Shown here in pieces: positions 10,501 through 23,600 of a stretch of DNA of 64,000 bases. The notes under the pieces are model-generated. The model ran no database searches, had not been told where the DNA came from, and worked only from the letters and a program-made list of their open reading frames with translations. The stretch spans positions 5,079,515 to 5,143,514 of the forward strand of contig OW028582.1 of assembly GCA_932294295.1 (NCBI GenBank), written 5' to 3'. Position numbers and translations under genes: made by a program. Source of the DNA: Alitta virens. Its lineage: Eukaryota > Annelida > Polychaeta > Phyllodocida > Nereididae. How positions within the stretch are numbered: position 1 is the stretch's first letter; every line of letters begins with the position of its first letter.

Positions 10501-11657
10501 CTGGTAGTACGCGTGTATGAGGTATAGTACCGCTGCAGGAGTTGGTCTAGTGCGGACAGGTGACCTTGTGCTGACACGCCGCAGCCCGTTGTGGCGCACC
10601 AGATGACGAAATTGACCTGGTTGTGCCAGAACTGCATCGGACTAGAGTTCCAAGCTTGTACAACGTTGTCAGAAGTTACGTTAGGCAGCTGACACTTCTC
10701 AGACACATCCGGGTGCCGCGTTTGGATCCATGAAAGTCCAGCCGACTGGACTTGGCTGTGGGGTTGAGTGAGTGGCACTCGTCTGGAACAAGAGTCTCAT
10801 CTTTGTTCTCGGCCCCGACCCGGATTCAGGTGACATTTCGCTTTGTCGTGGTGTTGATGACTTTGTAGCAGTGAAAGACGTCGCTGTCGTTGTCGTCTTT
10901 TTCACAGTGGTTCGGCCGAGGGTTGCGTGGAATTCAGGGTGGCTGTGAATTTCAGATGCACAATGACATCGTGGGCGCCGTCATTGGGGGATTTTGGATT
11001 TTGGTCGAGCACGCTCGGGTTGTTCGTCACTACAACTGACTGGCGCACACCTTACACAACATGGGGATCCCTGAGGAGCCTGTATGGGTTGACCTTGCAT
11101 CCGTATTGACTTGCAGTCATTATTAGCTCCGCTATATATCACTATTGGAGCCTTTATCTCGTCCAGAATCGGCCTTGTCTGGTAGTATGCGTGTAAGAGG
11201 TATAGTACCACTGCAGGAGTTGGTCTAGTGCAGACAGGTTATCTTGCGTTGACACGCCGCAGCCCGATGTGGCGCACCAGATGACGAAATTGACCTGGTT
11301 GTGCCAGAACTGCATCGGCTAGAGTTTCAAGCTTGTACAACTTTGTCAGAAGTTACGTTAGGCAGCTGACACTTCTCAGACACATACGGGTGCCGCGTTT
11401 GGATCCATGAAAGTCCAGCCGACTGGACTTGGCTGTGGGGTTGAGTCAGTGGCACTCGTCTGGAACAACAGTCTCATCTCATATTTGTCCAGAATCCGCC
11501 TTGTCTGGTAGTACGCGTGTATGAGGTATAGTACCGCTGCAGGAGTTGGTCTAGTGCGGACAGGTGACCTTGTGCTGACACGCCGCAGCCCGTTGTGGCG
11601 CACCAGATGACGAAATTGACCTGGTTGTGCCAGAACTGCATCGGACTAGAGTTCCAA
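7537..11657 (+). repeat. Second copy of the first seven monomers (offset 7,536 bp)
   Basis: Monomers start at 7537, 8215, 8921, 9626, 10327, 10654 and 11331 in the order M-L1-L1-L2-Sa-M-Sb, matching 1-4121 including rare markers. One such marker is ACAGGCCGCA (G at 8844 and at 1308) where nearly all other monomers have ACACGCCGCA. The match continues into the monomer at 11658 as far as 11897. Confidence 0.92.
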
Positions 11658-12362
11658 GCTTGTACAACGTTGTCAGAAGTTACGTTAGGCAGCTGACACT
11701 TCTCAGACACATCCGGGTGCCGCGTTTGGATCCATGAAAGTCCAGCCGACTGGACTTGGCTGTGGGGTTGAGTGAGTGGCACTCGTCTGGAACAACAGTC
11801 TCATCTTTGTTCCTGGCCCCGACCCGGATTCAGGTGACATTTCGCTTTGTCGTGGTGTTGATGACTTTGTAGCAGTGAAAGACGTCGCTGTCGTTGTAGT
11901 CTTTTTCACAGTGGTTCGGCCGAGGTTCTGGACCATGGTCTGTCCTGAGGGGGTTGCGTGAAATTCAGGGTGGCTGTGAATTTCATATGCACAGTGACAT
12001 CGTGGGCGCCATCATTGGGGGATTTTGTATTTTGGTCAAGCACGCTCGGGTTGTTCGTCACTACAAATGACTGGCGCACACTTTACACAACAAGCGGATA
12101 CCTGAGGAGCATGTATGGGTTGAACTTGCATCCGTATTGACTTGCAGTCATTATTAGCTCTGCTATATATCACTATTGGAGCCTTTATCTCGTCCAGAAT
12201 CGGCCTTGTCTGGTAGTACGCGTGTAAGAGGTATAGTACCGCTGCAGGAGTTGGTGTAGTGCAGACAGGTGCTTTTGAGCTGACACGCCGCAGCCCGTTG
12301 TGGCGCACCAGATGACGAAATTGACCTGGTTGTGCCAGAACTGCATCGGACTAGAGTTCCAA
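11658..12362 (+). repeat. Chimeric M/L1 monomer, crossover bracketed to about 49 bp
   Basis: Up to 11848 (T, as in CGCTTTGTCG) the monomer follows the M at 4122. From 11898 (A, in GTTGTAGTC) it follows the L1 at 4801 or 16485. The switch therefore lies in 11849-11897, where the parents are identical. It joins the end of the 7,536-bp duplication to the 4,827-bp HOR. A private GGTCAAGCACG lies near 12037-12047. Confidence 0.9.
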
Positions 12363-13067
12363 GCTTGTACAACATTGTGAGAAGTTACGTTAGGCAGCTG
12401 ACACTTCTCAGACACATCCGGGTGCCGCGTTTGGATCCATGAAAGTCCAGCCGACTGGACTTGGCTGTGGGGTTGAGTGAGTGGCACTCGTCTGGAACAA
12501 CAGTCTCATCTTTGTTCTCGGCCCCGACCCGGATTCAGGTGACATTTCGCTTGGTCGTGGTGTTGATGACTTTGTAGCAGTGAAAGACGTCGCTGTCGTT
12601 GTCGTCTTTTTCACAGTGGTTCGGCCAATGTTCTGGACCATGGTCTGTCCTGTGGGGGTTGCGTGAAATTCAGGGTGGCTGTGAATTTCATATGCACAGT
12701 GACATCGTGGGCGCCATCATTGGGGGATTTTGGATTTTGGTCGAGCACGCTCGGGTTGTTCGTCACTACAACTGACTGGCGCACACTTTACACAACAAGG
12801 GGATACCTGAGGAGCATGTATGGGTTGAACTTGCATCCGTATTGACTTGCAGTCATTATTAGCTCTGCTATATATCACTATTGGAGCCTTTATCTCGTCC
12901 AGAATCGGCCTTGTCTGGTAGTACGCGTGTAAGAGGTATAGTACCGCTGCAGGAGTTGGTGTAGTGCGGACAGGTGATTTTGAGCTGACACGCCGCAGCC
13001 CGTTGTGGCGCACCAGATGACGAAATTGACCTGGTTGTGCCAGAACTGCATCGGACTAGAGTTCCAA

Positions 13068-13770
13068 GCTTGTACAACATTGTGAGAAGTTACGTTAGGC
13101 AGCTGACACTTCTCAGACACATCCGGGTGCCGCGTTTGGATCCATGAAAGTCCAGCCGACTGGACTTGGCTGTGGGGTTGAGTGAGTGGCACTCGTCTGG
13201 AACAACAGTATCATCTTTGTTCTCGGCCCCGACACGGATTCAGGTGACATTTCGCTTGGTCGTGGTGTTGATGACTTTGTAGCAGTGAAAGACGTCGCTG
13301 TCGTTGTCGTCTTTTTCAGTGGTTCGGCCGAGGTTCTGGACCATGGTCTGTCCTGTGGGGGTTGCGTGAAATTCAGGGTGGCTGTGAATTTCATATGCAC
13401 AGTGACATCGTGGGCGCCATCATTGGGGGATTTTGGATTTTGGTCGAGCACGCTTGGGTTGTTCGTCACTACAACTGACTGGCGCACACTTTACACAACA
13501 AGGGGATACCTGAGGAGCATGTATGGGTTGAACTTGCATCCGTATTGACTTGCAGTCATTATTAGCTCTGCTATATATCACTATTGGAGCCTGTATCTCG
13601 TCCAGATTCAGCCTTGTCTGGTTGTAAGCGTGTAAGAGGTATAGTACCGCTACAGGAGTTGGTCTAGTGCGGACAGGTGATCTTGCGCTGACACGCCGCA
13701 GCCCGTTGTGGCGCACCAGATGATGAAATTGACCTGGTTGTGCCAGAACTGCATCGGACTAGAGTTACAA
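13068..13770 (+). repeat. 703-bp L2/L1 chimeric monomer
   Basis: The 5' part is L2-like (AGTATCATCT, then TTTTTCAGTGG with the 2-bp deletion) and the 3' part is L1-like (CATATGCACAGTG and ACTGACTGGCGCACACTTTAC), giving 705 minus 2 bp. The switch lies between about 13317 and 13393. A second copy lies at 17895-18597, carried there by the 4,827-bp duplication. The chimera happens to leave the longest plus-strand frame in the window open (120 codons, GTG start), a by-product of the fusion rather than evidence for a gene. Confidence 0.85.
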
Positions 13771-16484
13771 GCTTGTACAACGTTGTCAGAAGTTACGTTA
13801 GGCAGCTGACACTTCTCAGACACATCCGGGTGCCGCGTTTGGATCCATGAAAGTCCAGCCGACGGGACTTGGCTGTGGGGTTGAGTGAGTGGCACTCGTC
13901 TGGAACAACAGTCTCATCTTTGTTCTCGGCCCCGACCCGGATTCAGGTGACATTTCGCTTGGTCGTGGTGTTGATGACTTTGTAGCAGTGAAAGACGTCG
14001 CTGTCATTGTCGTCTTTTTCACAGTGGTTCGGCCGAGGTTCTGGACCATGGTCTGTCCTGAGGGGGTTGCGTGAAATTCAGGGTGGCTGTGAATTTCATA
14101 TGCACAGTGACATCGTGGGCGCCATCATTGGGGGATTTTGGATTTTGGTCGAGCACGCTCGGGTTGTTCGTCACTACAACTGACTGGCGCACACTTTACA
14201 CAACAAGCGGATACCTGAGGAGCATGTATGGGTTGAACTTGCATCCGTATTGACTTGCAGTCATTATTAGCTCTGCTATATATCACTATTGGAGCCTTTA
14301 TCTCGTCCAGAATCGGCCTTGTCTGGTAGTACGCGTGTAAGAGGTATAGTACCGCTGCAGGAGTTGGTCTAGTGCGGACAGGTGCTTTTGAGCTGACACG
14401 CCGCAGCCCGTTGTGGCGCACCAGATGACGAAATTGACCTGGTTGTGCCAGAACTGCATCGGACTAGAGTTCCAAGCTTGTACAACATTGTGAGAAGTTA
14501 CGTTAGGCAGCTGACACTTCTCAGACACATCCGGGTGCTGCGATTGGATCCATGAAAGTCCAGCCGACTGGACTTGGCTGTGGGGTTGAGTGAGTGGCAC
14601 TCGTCTGGAACAACAGTCTCATCTCATATTTGTCCAGAATCCGCCTTGTCTGGTAGTACGCGTGTATGAGGTATAGTACCGCTGCAGGAGTTGGTCTAGT
14701 GCGGACAGGTGACCTTGTGCTGACACGCCGCAGCCCGTTGTGGCGCACCAGATGACGAAATTGACCTGGTTGTGCCAGAACTGCATCGGACTAGAGTTCC
14801 AAGCTTGTACAACGTTGTCAGAAGTTACGTTAGGCAGCTGACACTTCTCAGACACATCCGGGTGCCGCGTTTGGATCCATGAAAGTCCAGCCGACTGGAC
14901 TTGGCTGTGGGGTTGAGTGAGTGGCACTCGTCTGGAACAAGAGTCTCATCTTTGTTCTCGGCCCCGACCCGGATTCAGGTGACATTTCGCTTTGTCGTGG
15001 TGTTGATGACTTTGTAGCAGTGAAAGACGTCGCTGTCGTTGTCGTCTTTTTCACAGTGGTTCGGCCGAGGGTTGCGTGGAATTCAGGGTGGCTGTGAATT
15101 TCAGATGCACAATGACATCGTGGGCGCCGTCATTGGGGGATTTTGGATTTTGGTCGAGCACGCTCGGGTTGTTCGTCACTACAACTGACTGGCGCACACC
15201 TTACACAACATGGGGATCCCTGAGGAGCCTGTATGGGTTGACCTTGCATCCGTATTGACTTGCAGTCATTATTAGCTCCGCTATATATCACTATTGGAGC
15301 CTTTATCTCGTCCAGAATCGGCCTTGTCTGGTAGTATGCGTGTAAGAGGTATAGTACCACTGCAGGAGTTGGTCTAGTGCAGACAGGTTATCTTGCGTTG
15401 ACACGCCGCAGCCCGATGTGGCGCACCAGATGACGAAATTGACCTGGTTGTGCCAGAACTGCATCGGCTAGAGTTTCAAGCTTGTACAACTTTGTCAGAA
15501 GTTACGTTAGGCAGCTGACACTTCTCAGACACATACGGGTGCCGCGTTTGGATCCATGAAAGTCCAGCCGACTGGACTTGGCTGTGGGGTTGAGTCAGTG
15601 GCACTCGTCTGGAACAACAGTCTCATCTCATATTTGTCCAGAATCCGCCTTGTCTGGTAGTACGCGTGTATGAGGTATAGTACCGCTGCAGGAGTTGGTC
15701 TAGTGCGGACAGGTGACCTTGTGCTGACACGCCGCAGCCCGTTGTGGCGCACCAGATGACGAAATTGACCTGGTTGTGCCAGAACTGCATCGGACTAGAG
15801 TTCCAAGCTTGTACAACGTTGTCAGAAGTTACGTTAGGCAGCTGACACTTCTCAGACACATCCGGGTGCCGCGTTTGGATCCATGAAAGTCCAGCCGACT
15901 GGACTTGGCTGTGGGGTTGAGTGAGTGGCACTCGTCTGGAACAACAGTCTCATCTTTGTTCCTGGCCCCGACCCGGATTCAGGTGACATTTCGCTTTGTC
16001 GTGGTGTTGATGACTTTGTAGCAGTGAAAGACGTCGCTGTCGTTGTCGTCTTTTTCACAGTGGTTCGGCCGAGGGTTGCGTGGAATTCAGGGTGGCTGTG
16101 AATTTCAGATGCACAATGACATCGTGGGCGCCATCATTGGGGGATTTTGGATTTTGGTCGAGCACGCTCGGGTTGTTCGTCGCTAGAACTGACTGGGGCA
16201 CACCTTACACAACAAGGGGATCCCTGAGGAGCCTGTATGGGTTGACCTTGCATCCGTATTGACTTGCAGTCATTATTAGCTCTGCTATATATCACTATTG
16301 GAGCCTGTATCTCGTCCAGATTCAGCCTTGTCTGGTAGTAAGCGTGTAAGAGGTATAGTACGGCTGCAGGAGTTGGTCTAGTGCGGACAGGTGATCTTGC
16401 GCTGACACGCCGCAGCCCGTTGTGGCGCACCAGATGATGAAATTGACCTGGTTGTGCCAGAACTGCATCGGACTAGAGTTACAA

Positions 16485-19302
16485 GCTTGTACAACGTTGT
16501 CAGAAGTTACGTTAGGCAGCTGACACTTCTCAGACACATCCGGGTGCCGCGTTTGGATCCATGAAAGTCCAGCCGACTGGACTTGGCTGTGGGGTTAAGT
16601 GAGTGGCACTCGTCTGGAACAACAGTCTCATCTTTGTTCTCGGGCCCGACCCGGATTCAGGTGACATTTCGCTTGGTCGTGGTGTTGATGACTTTGTAGC
16701 AGTGAAAGACGTCGCTGTCGTTGTAGTCTTTTTCACAGTGGTTCGGCCGAGGTTCTGGACCATGGTCTGTCCTGAGGGGGTTGCGTGAAATTCAGGGTGG
16801 CTGTGAATTTCATATGCACAGTGACATCGTGGGCGCCATCATTGGGGGATTTTGTATTTTGGTCGAGCACGCTCGGGTTGTTCGTCACTACAAATGACTG
16901 GCGCACACTTTACACAACAAGCGGATACCTGAGGAGCATGTATGGGTTGAACTTGCATCCGTATTGACTTGCAGTCATTATTAGCTCTGCTATATATCAC
17001 TATTGGAGCCTTTATCTCGTCCAGAATCGGCCTTGTCTGGTAGTACGCGTGTAAGAGGTATAGTACCGCTGCAGGAGTTGGTGTAGTGCAGACAGGTGCT
17101 TTTGAGCTGACACGCCGCAGCCCGTTGTGGCGCACCAGATGACGAAATTGACCTGGTTGTGCCAGAACTGCATCGGACTAGAGTTCCAAGCTTGTACAAC
17201 ATTGTGAGAAGTTACGTTAGGCAGCTGACACTTCTCAGACACATCCGGGTGCCGCGTTTGGATCCATGAAAGTCCAGCCGACTGGACTTGGCTGTGGGGT
17301 TGAGTGAGTGGCACTCGTCTGGAACAACAGTCTCATCTTTGTTCTCGGCCCCGACCCGGATTCAGGTGACATTTCGCTTGGTCGTGGTGTTGATGACTTT
17401 GTAGCAGTGAAAGACGTCGCTGTCGTTGTCGTCTTTTTCACAGTGGTTCGGCCAATGTTCTGGACCATGGTCTGTCCTGTGGGGGTTGCGTGAAATTCAG
17501 GGTGGCTGTGAATTTCATATGCACAGTGACATCGTGGGCGCCATCATTGGGGGATTTTGGATTTTGGTCGAGCACGCTCGGGTTGTTCGTCACTACAACT
17601 GACTGGCGCACACTTTACACAACAAGGGGATACCTGAGGAGCATGTATGGGTTGAACTTGCATCCGTATTGACTTGCAGTCATTATTAGCTCTGCTATAT
17701 ATCACTATTGGAGCCTTTATCTTGTCCAGAATCGGCCTTGTCTGGTAGTACGCGTGTAAGAGGTATAGTACCGCTGCAGGAGTTGGTGTAGTGCGGACAG
17801 GTGATTTTGAGCTGACACGCCGCAGCCCGTTGTGGCGCACCAGATGACGAAATTGACCTGGTTGTGCCAGAACTGCATCGGACTAGAGTTCCAAGCTTGT
17901 ACAACATTGTGAGAAGTTACGTTAGGCAGCTGACACTTCTCAGACACATCCGGGTGCCGCGTTTGGATCCATGAAAGTCCAGCCGACTGGACTTGGCTGT
18001 GGGGTTGAGTGAGTGGCACTCGTCTGGAACAACAGTATCATCTTTGTTCTCGGCCCCGACACGGATTCAGGTGACATTTCGCTTGGTCGTGGTGTTGATG
18101 ACTTTGTAGCAGTGAAAGACGTCGCTGTCGTTGTCGTCTTTTTCAGTGGTTCGGCCGAGGTTCTGGACCATGGTCTGTCCTGTGGGGGTTGCGTGAAATT
18201 CAGGGTGGCTGTGAATTTCATATGCACAGTGACATCGTGGGCGCCATCATTGGGGGATTTTGGATTTTGGTCGAGCACGCTTGGGTTGTTCGTCACTACA
18301 ACTGACTGGCGCACACTTTACACAACAAGGGGATACCTGAGGAGCATGTATGGGTTGAACTTGCATCCGTATTGACTTGCAGTCATTATTAGCTCTGCTA
18401 TATATCACTATTGGAGCCTGTATCTCGTCCAGATTCAGCCTTGTCTGGTTGTAAGCGTGTAAGAGGTATAGTACCGCTACAGGAGTTGGTCTAGTGCGGA
18501 CAGGTGATCTTGCGCTGACACGCCGCAGCCCGTTGTGGCGCACCAGATGATGAAATTGACCTGGTTGTGCCAGAACTGCATCGGACTAGAGTTACAAGCT
18601 TGTACAACGTTGTCAGAAGTTACGTTAGGCAGCTGACACTTCTCAGACACATCCGGGTGCCGCGTTTGGATCCATGAAAGTCCAGCCGACGGGACTTGGC
18701 TGTGGGGTTGAGTGAGTGGCACTCGTCTGGAACAACAGTCTCATCTTTGTTCTCGGCCCCGACCCGGATTCAGGTGACATTTCGCTTGGTCGTGGTGTTG
18801 ATGACTTTGTAGCAGTGAAAGACGTCGCTGTCATTGTCGTCTTTTTCACAGTGGTTCGGCCGAGGTTCTGGACCATGGTCTGTCCTGAGGGGGTTGCGTG
18901 AAATTCAGGGTGGCTGTGAATTTCATATGCACAGTGACATCGTGGGCGCCATCATTGGGGGATTTTGGATTTTGGTCGAGCACGCTCGGGTTGTTCGTCA
19001 CTACAACTGACTGGCGCACACTTTACACAACAAGCGGATACCTGAGGAGCATGTATGGGTTGAACTTGCATCCGTATTGACTTGCAGTCATTATTAGCTC
19101 TGCTATATATCACTATTGGAGCCTTTATCTCGTCCAGAATCGGCCTTGTCTGGTAGTACGCGTGTAAGAGGTATAGTACCGCTGCAGGAGTTGGTCTAGT
19201 GCGGACAGGTGCTTTTGAGCTGACACGCCGCAGCCCGTTGTGGCGCACCAGATGACGAAATTGACCTGGTTGTGCCAGAACTGCATCGGACTAGAGTTCC
19301 AA
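16485..19302 (+). repeat. 4,827-bp HOR, partial second copy
   Basis: Monomers start at 16485, 17190, 17895 and 18598. From 17190 to 19302 the sequence repeats 12363-14475, with one difference noticed: T at 17723 (CTTGTCC) against C at 12896 (CTCGTCC). The copy stops after four monomers; an M of a different subtype follows at 19303 instead of Sa. Confidence 0.9.
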
Positions 19303-20681
19303 GCTTGTACAACATTGTGAGAAGTTACGTTAGGCAGCTGACACTTCTCAGACACATCCGGGTGCCGCGTTTGGATCCATGAAAGTCCAGCCGACTGGAC
19401 TTGGCTGTGCGGTTGAGTGAGTGGCACTCGTCTGGAACAACAGTCTCATCTTTGTTCCTGGCCCCGACCCGGATTCAGGTGACATTTCGCTTTGTCGTGG
19501 TGTTGATGACTTTGTAGCAGTGAAAGACGTCGCTGTCGTTGTCGTCTTTTTCACAGTGGTTCGGCCGAGGGTTGCGTGGAATTCAGGGTGGTTGTGAATT
19601 TCAGATGCACAATGACATCGTGGGCGCCGTCATTGGGGGATTTTGGATTTTGGTCGAGCACGCTCGGGTTGTTCGTCACTACAACTGACTGGCGCACACC
19701 TTACACAACATGGGGATCCCTGAGGAGCCTGTATGGGTTGACCTTGCATCCGTATTGACTTGCAGTCATTATTAGCTCTGCTATATATCACTATTGGAGC
19801 CTTTATCTCGTCCAGAATCGGCCTTGTCTGGTAGTATGCGTGTAAGAGGTATAGTACCGCTGCAGGAGTTGGTGTAGTGCAGACAGGTGCTTTTGAGCTG
19901 ACACGCCGCAGCCCGTTGTGGCGAACCAGATGACGAAATTGACCTGGTTGTGCCAGAACTGCATCGGACTAGAGTTCCAAGCTTGTACAACATTGTGAGA
20001 AGTTACGTTAGGCAGCTGACACTTCTCAGACACATCCGGGTGCCGCGTTTGGATCCATGAAAGTCCAGCCGACTGGACTTGGCTGTGGGGTTGAGTGAGT
20101 GGCACTCGTCTGGAACAACAGTATCATCTTTGTTCTCGGCCCCGACCCGGATTCAGGTGACATTTTGCTTGGTCGTGGTGTTGATGACTTTGTAGCAGTG
20201 AAAGACGTCGCTGTCGTTGTCGTCTTTTTCAGTGGTTCGGCCGAGGTTCTGGACCATGGTCTGTCCTGTGGGGGTTGCGTGAAATTCAGGGTGGCTGTGA
20301 ATTTCAGATGCACAATGACATCGTGGGCGCCGTCATTGGGGGATTTTAGATTTTGGTCGAGCACGCTCGGGTTGTTCGTCACTACAACTGTCTGACACAC
20401 TTTACACAACAAGGGGATCCCTGAGGAGCCTGGATGGGTTGACCTTGCATCCGTATTGACTTGCAGTCATTATTAGCTCTGCTATATATCACTATTGGAG
20501 CCTGTATCTCGTCCAGAATTGGCCTTGTCTGGTAGTATGCGTGTAAGAGGTATAGTACCGCTGCAGGAGTTGGTCTAGTGCGGACAGGTGATCTTGCGCT
20601 GACACGCCGCAGCCCGTTGTGGCGCAACAGATGATGAAATTGACCTGGTTGTGCCAGAACTGCATCGGACTAGAGTTCCAA
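19303..20681 (+). repeat. M-L2 pair linking the 4,827-bp and 4,471-bp HOR regions
   Basis: Monomers start at 19303 (678 bp) and 19981 (701 bp). The M is marked by GGCTGTGCGGTTGAG, a marker shared only with the M monomers at 43643, 46054 and 52227. A private T at 19592 (GGTGGTTGTG) separates it from those copies. The same L1-M-L2-Sa order recurs 24,340 bp downstream. Confidence 0.88.
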
Positions 20682-23600
20682 GCTTGTACAACATTGTGAG
20701 AAGTTACGTTAGGCAGCTGACACTTCTCAGACACATCCGGGTGCTGCGATTGGATCCATGAAAGTCCAGCCGACTGGACTTGGCTGTGGGGTTGAGTGAG
20801 TGGCACTCGTCTGGAACAACAGTCTCATCTCATATTTGTCCAGAATCCGCCTTGTCTGGTAGTACGCGTGTATGAGGTATAGTACCGCTGCAGGAGTTGG
20901 TCTAGTGCGGACAGGTGACCTTGTGCTGACACGCCGCAGCCCGTTGTGGCGCACCAGATGACGAAATTGACCTGGTTGTGCCAGAACTGCATCGGACTAG
21001 AGTTCCAAGCTTGTACAACGTTGTCAGAAGTTACGTTAGGCAGCTGACACTTCTCAGACACATCCGGGTGCCGCGTTTGGATCCATGAAAGTCCAGCCGA
21101 CTGGACTTGGCTGTGGGGTTGAGTGAGTGGCACTCGTCTGGAACAAGAGTCTCATCTTTGTTCTCGGCCCCGACCCGGATTCAGGTGACATTTCGCTTTG
21201 TCGTGGTGTTGATGACTTTGTAGCAGTGAAAGACGTCGCTGTCGTTGTCGTCTTTTTCACAGTGGTTCGGCCGAGGGTTGCGTGGAATTCAGGGTGGCTG
21301 TGAATTTCAGATGCACAATGACATCGTGGGCGCCGTCATTGGGGGATTTTGGATTTTGGTCGAGCACGCTCGGGTTGTTCGTCACTACAACTGACTGGCG
21401 CACACCTTACACAACATGGGGATCCCTGAGGAGCCTGTATGGGTTGACCTTGCATCCGTATTGACTTGCAGTCATTATTAGCTCCGCTATATATCACTAT
21501 TGGAGCCTTTATCTCGTCCAGAATCGGCCTTGTCTGGTAGTATGCGTGTAAGAGGTATAGTACCACTGCAGGAGTTGGTCTAGTGCAGACAGGTTATCTT
21601 GCGTTGACACGCCGCAGCCCGATGTGGCGCACCAGATGACGAAATTGACCTGGTTGTGCCAGAACTGCATCGGCTAGAGTTTCAAGCTTGTACAACTTTG
21701 TCAGAAGTTACGTTAGGCAGCTGACACTTCTCAGACACATACGGGTGCCGCGTTTGGATCCATGAAAGTCCAGCCGACTGGACTTGGCTGTGGGGTTGAG
21801 TCAGTGGCACTCGTCTGGAACAACAGTCTCATCTCATATTTGTCCAGAATCCGCCTTGTCTGGTAGTACGCGTGTATGAGGTATAGTACCGCTGCAGGAG
21901 TTGGTGTAGTGCGGACAGGTGATTTTGAGCTGACACGCCGCAGCCCTTTGTGGCGCACCAGATGACGAAATTGACCTGGTTGTGCCAGAACTGCATCGGA
22001 CTAGGGTTCCAAGCTTGTACAACATTGTGAGAAGTTACGTTAGGCAGCTGACACTTCTCAGACATATCCGGGTGCCGCGTTTGGATCCATGAAAGTCCAG
22101 CCGACTGGACTTGGCTGTGGGGTTGAGTGAGTGGCACTCGTCTGGAACAACAGTATCATCTTTGTTCTCGGCCCCGACCCGGATTCAGGTGACATTTCGC
22201 TTGGTCGTGGTGTTGATGACTTTGTAGCAGTGAAAGACGTCGCTGTCGTTGTCGTCTTTTTCAGTGGTTCGGCCGAGGTTCTGGACCATGGTCTGTCCTG
22301 TGGGGGTTGCGTGAAATTCAGGGTGGCTGTGAATTTCAGATGCACAATGACATCGTGGGCGCCGTCATTGGGGGATTTTGGATTTTGGTCGAGCACGCTC
22401 GGGTTGTTCGTCACTACAACTGTCTGACACACTTTACACAACAAGGGGATCCCTGAGGAGCCTGTATGGGTTGACCTTGCATCCGTATTGACTTGCAGTC
22501 ATTATTAGCTCTGCTATATATCACTATTGGAGCCTGTATCTCGTCCAGATTCGGCCTTGTCTGGTAGTAAGCGTGTAAGAGTTATAGTACCGCTGCAGGA
22601 GTTGGTCTAGTGCGGACAGGTGATCTTGCGCTGACACGCCGCAGCCCGTTGTGGCGCACCAGATGACGAAATTGACCTGGTTGTGCCAGAACTGCATCGG
22701 ACTAGAGTTCCAAGCTTGTACAACGTTGTCAGAAGTTACGTTAGGCAGCTGACACTTCTCAGACACATCCGGGTGCCGCGTTTGGATCCATGAAAGTCCA
22801 GCCGACTGGACTTGGCTGTGGGGTTGAGTGAGTGGCACTCGTCTGGAACAACAGTCTTATCTCATCTTATGTTCAGAATCCGCCTTGTCTGGTAGTACGC
22901 GTGTAAGAGGTATAGTACCGCTGCAGGAGTTGGTCTAGTGCGGACAGGTGACCTTGTGCTGACACGCCGCAGCCCGTTGTAGCGCACCAGATGACGAAAT
23001 TGACCTGGTTGTGCCAGAACTGCATCGGACTAGAGTTCCAAGCTTGTACAACGTTGTCAGAAGTTACGTTAGGCAGCTGACACTTCTCAGACACATCCGG
23101 GTGCCGCGTTTGGATCCATGAAAGTCCTGCCGACTGGACTTGGCTGTGGGGTTGAGTGAGTGGCACTCGTCTGGAACAACAGTATCATCTTTGTTCTCGG
23201 CCCCGACCCGGATTCAGGTGACATTTTGCTTGGTCGTGGTGTTGATGACTTTGTAGCAGTGAAAGACGTCGCTGTCGTTGTCGTCTTTTTCAGTGGTTCG
23301 GCCGAGGTTCTGGACCATGGTCTGTCCTGTGGGGGTTGCGTGAAATTCAGGGTGGCTGTGAATTTCAGATGCACAATGACATCGTGGGCGCCGTCATTGG
23401 GGGATTTTAGATTTTGGTCGAGCACGCTCGGGTTGTTCGTCACTACAACTGTCTGACACACTTTACACAACAAGGGGATCCCTGAGGAGCCTGGATGGGT
23501 TGACCTTGCATCCGTATTGACTTGCAGTCATTATTAGCTCTGCTATATATCACTATTGGAGCCTGTATCTCGTCCAGAATTGGCCTTGTCTGGTAGTATG

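Larger units (their letters stand above)
11658..16484 (+). repeat. 4,827-bp HOR, first copy
   Basis: The eight monomers start at 11658 (chimeric), 12363, 13068 (703 bp), 13771, 14476, 14803, 15480 and 15807, in the order L1-L1-L2/L1-L1-Sa-M-Sb-M. The L1 at 12363 has the rare GGCCAATGTTCTGG. The L1 at 13771 introduces the CCGACGGGAC hairpin variant and CTGTCATTGTCG. The last four monomers match 2791-4800 closely. Confidence 0.9.

Noticed and set aside
13186..13548. Longest plus-strand open frame (120 codons; second copy at 18013-18375)
   Set aside because: It starts at GTG, exists only because of an L2/L1 chimera, is split by a 2-bp indel in L1, by a 27-bp deletion in M and by an in-frame stop in L2, and is overlapped by equally long antisense frames. 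No family resemblance is recognised.
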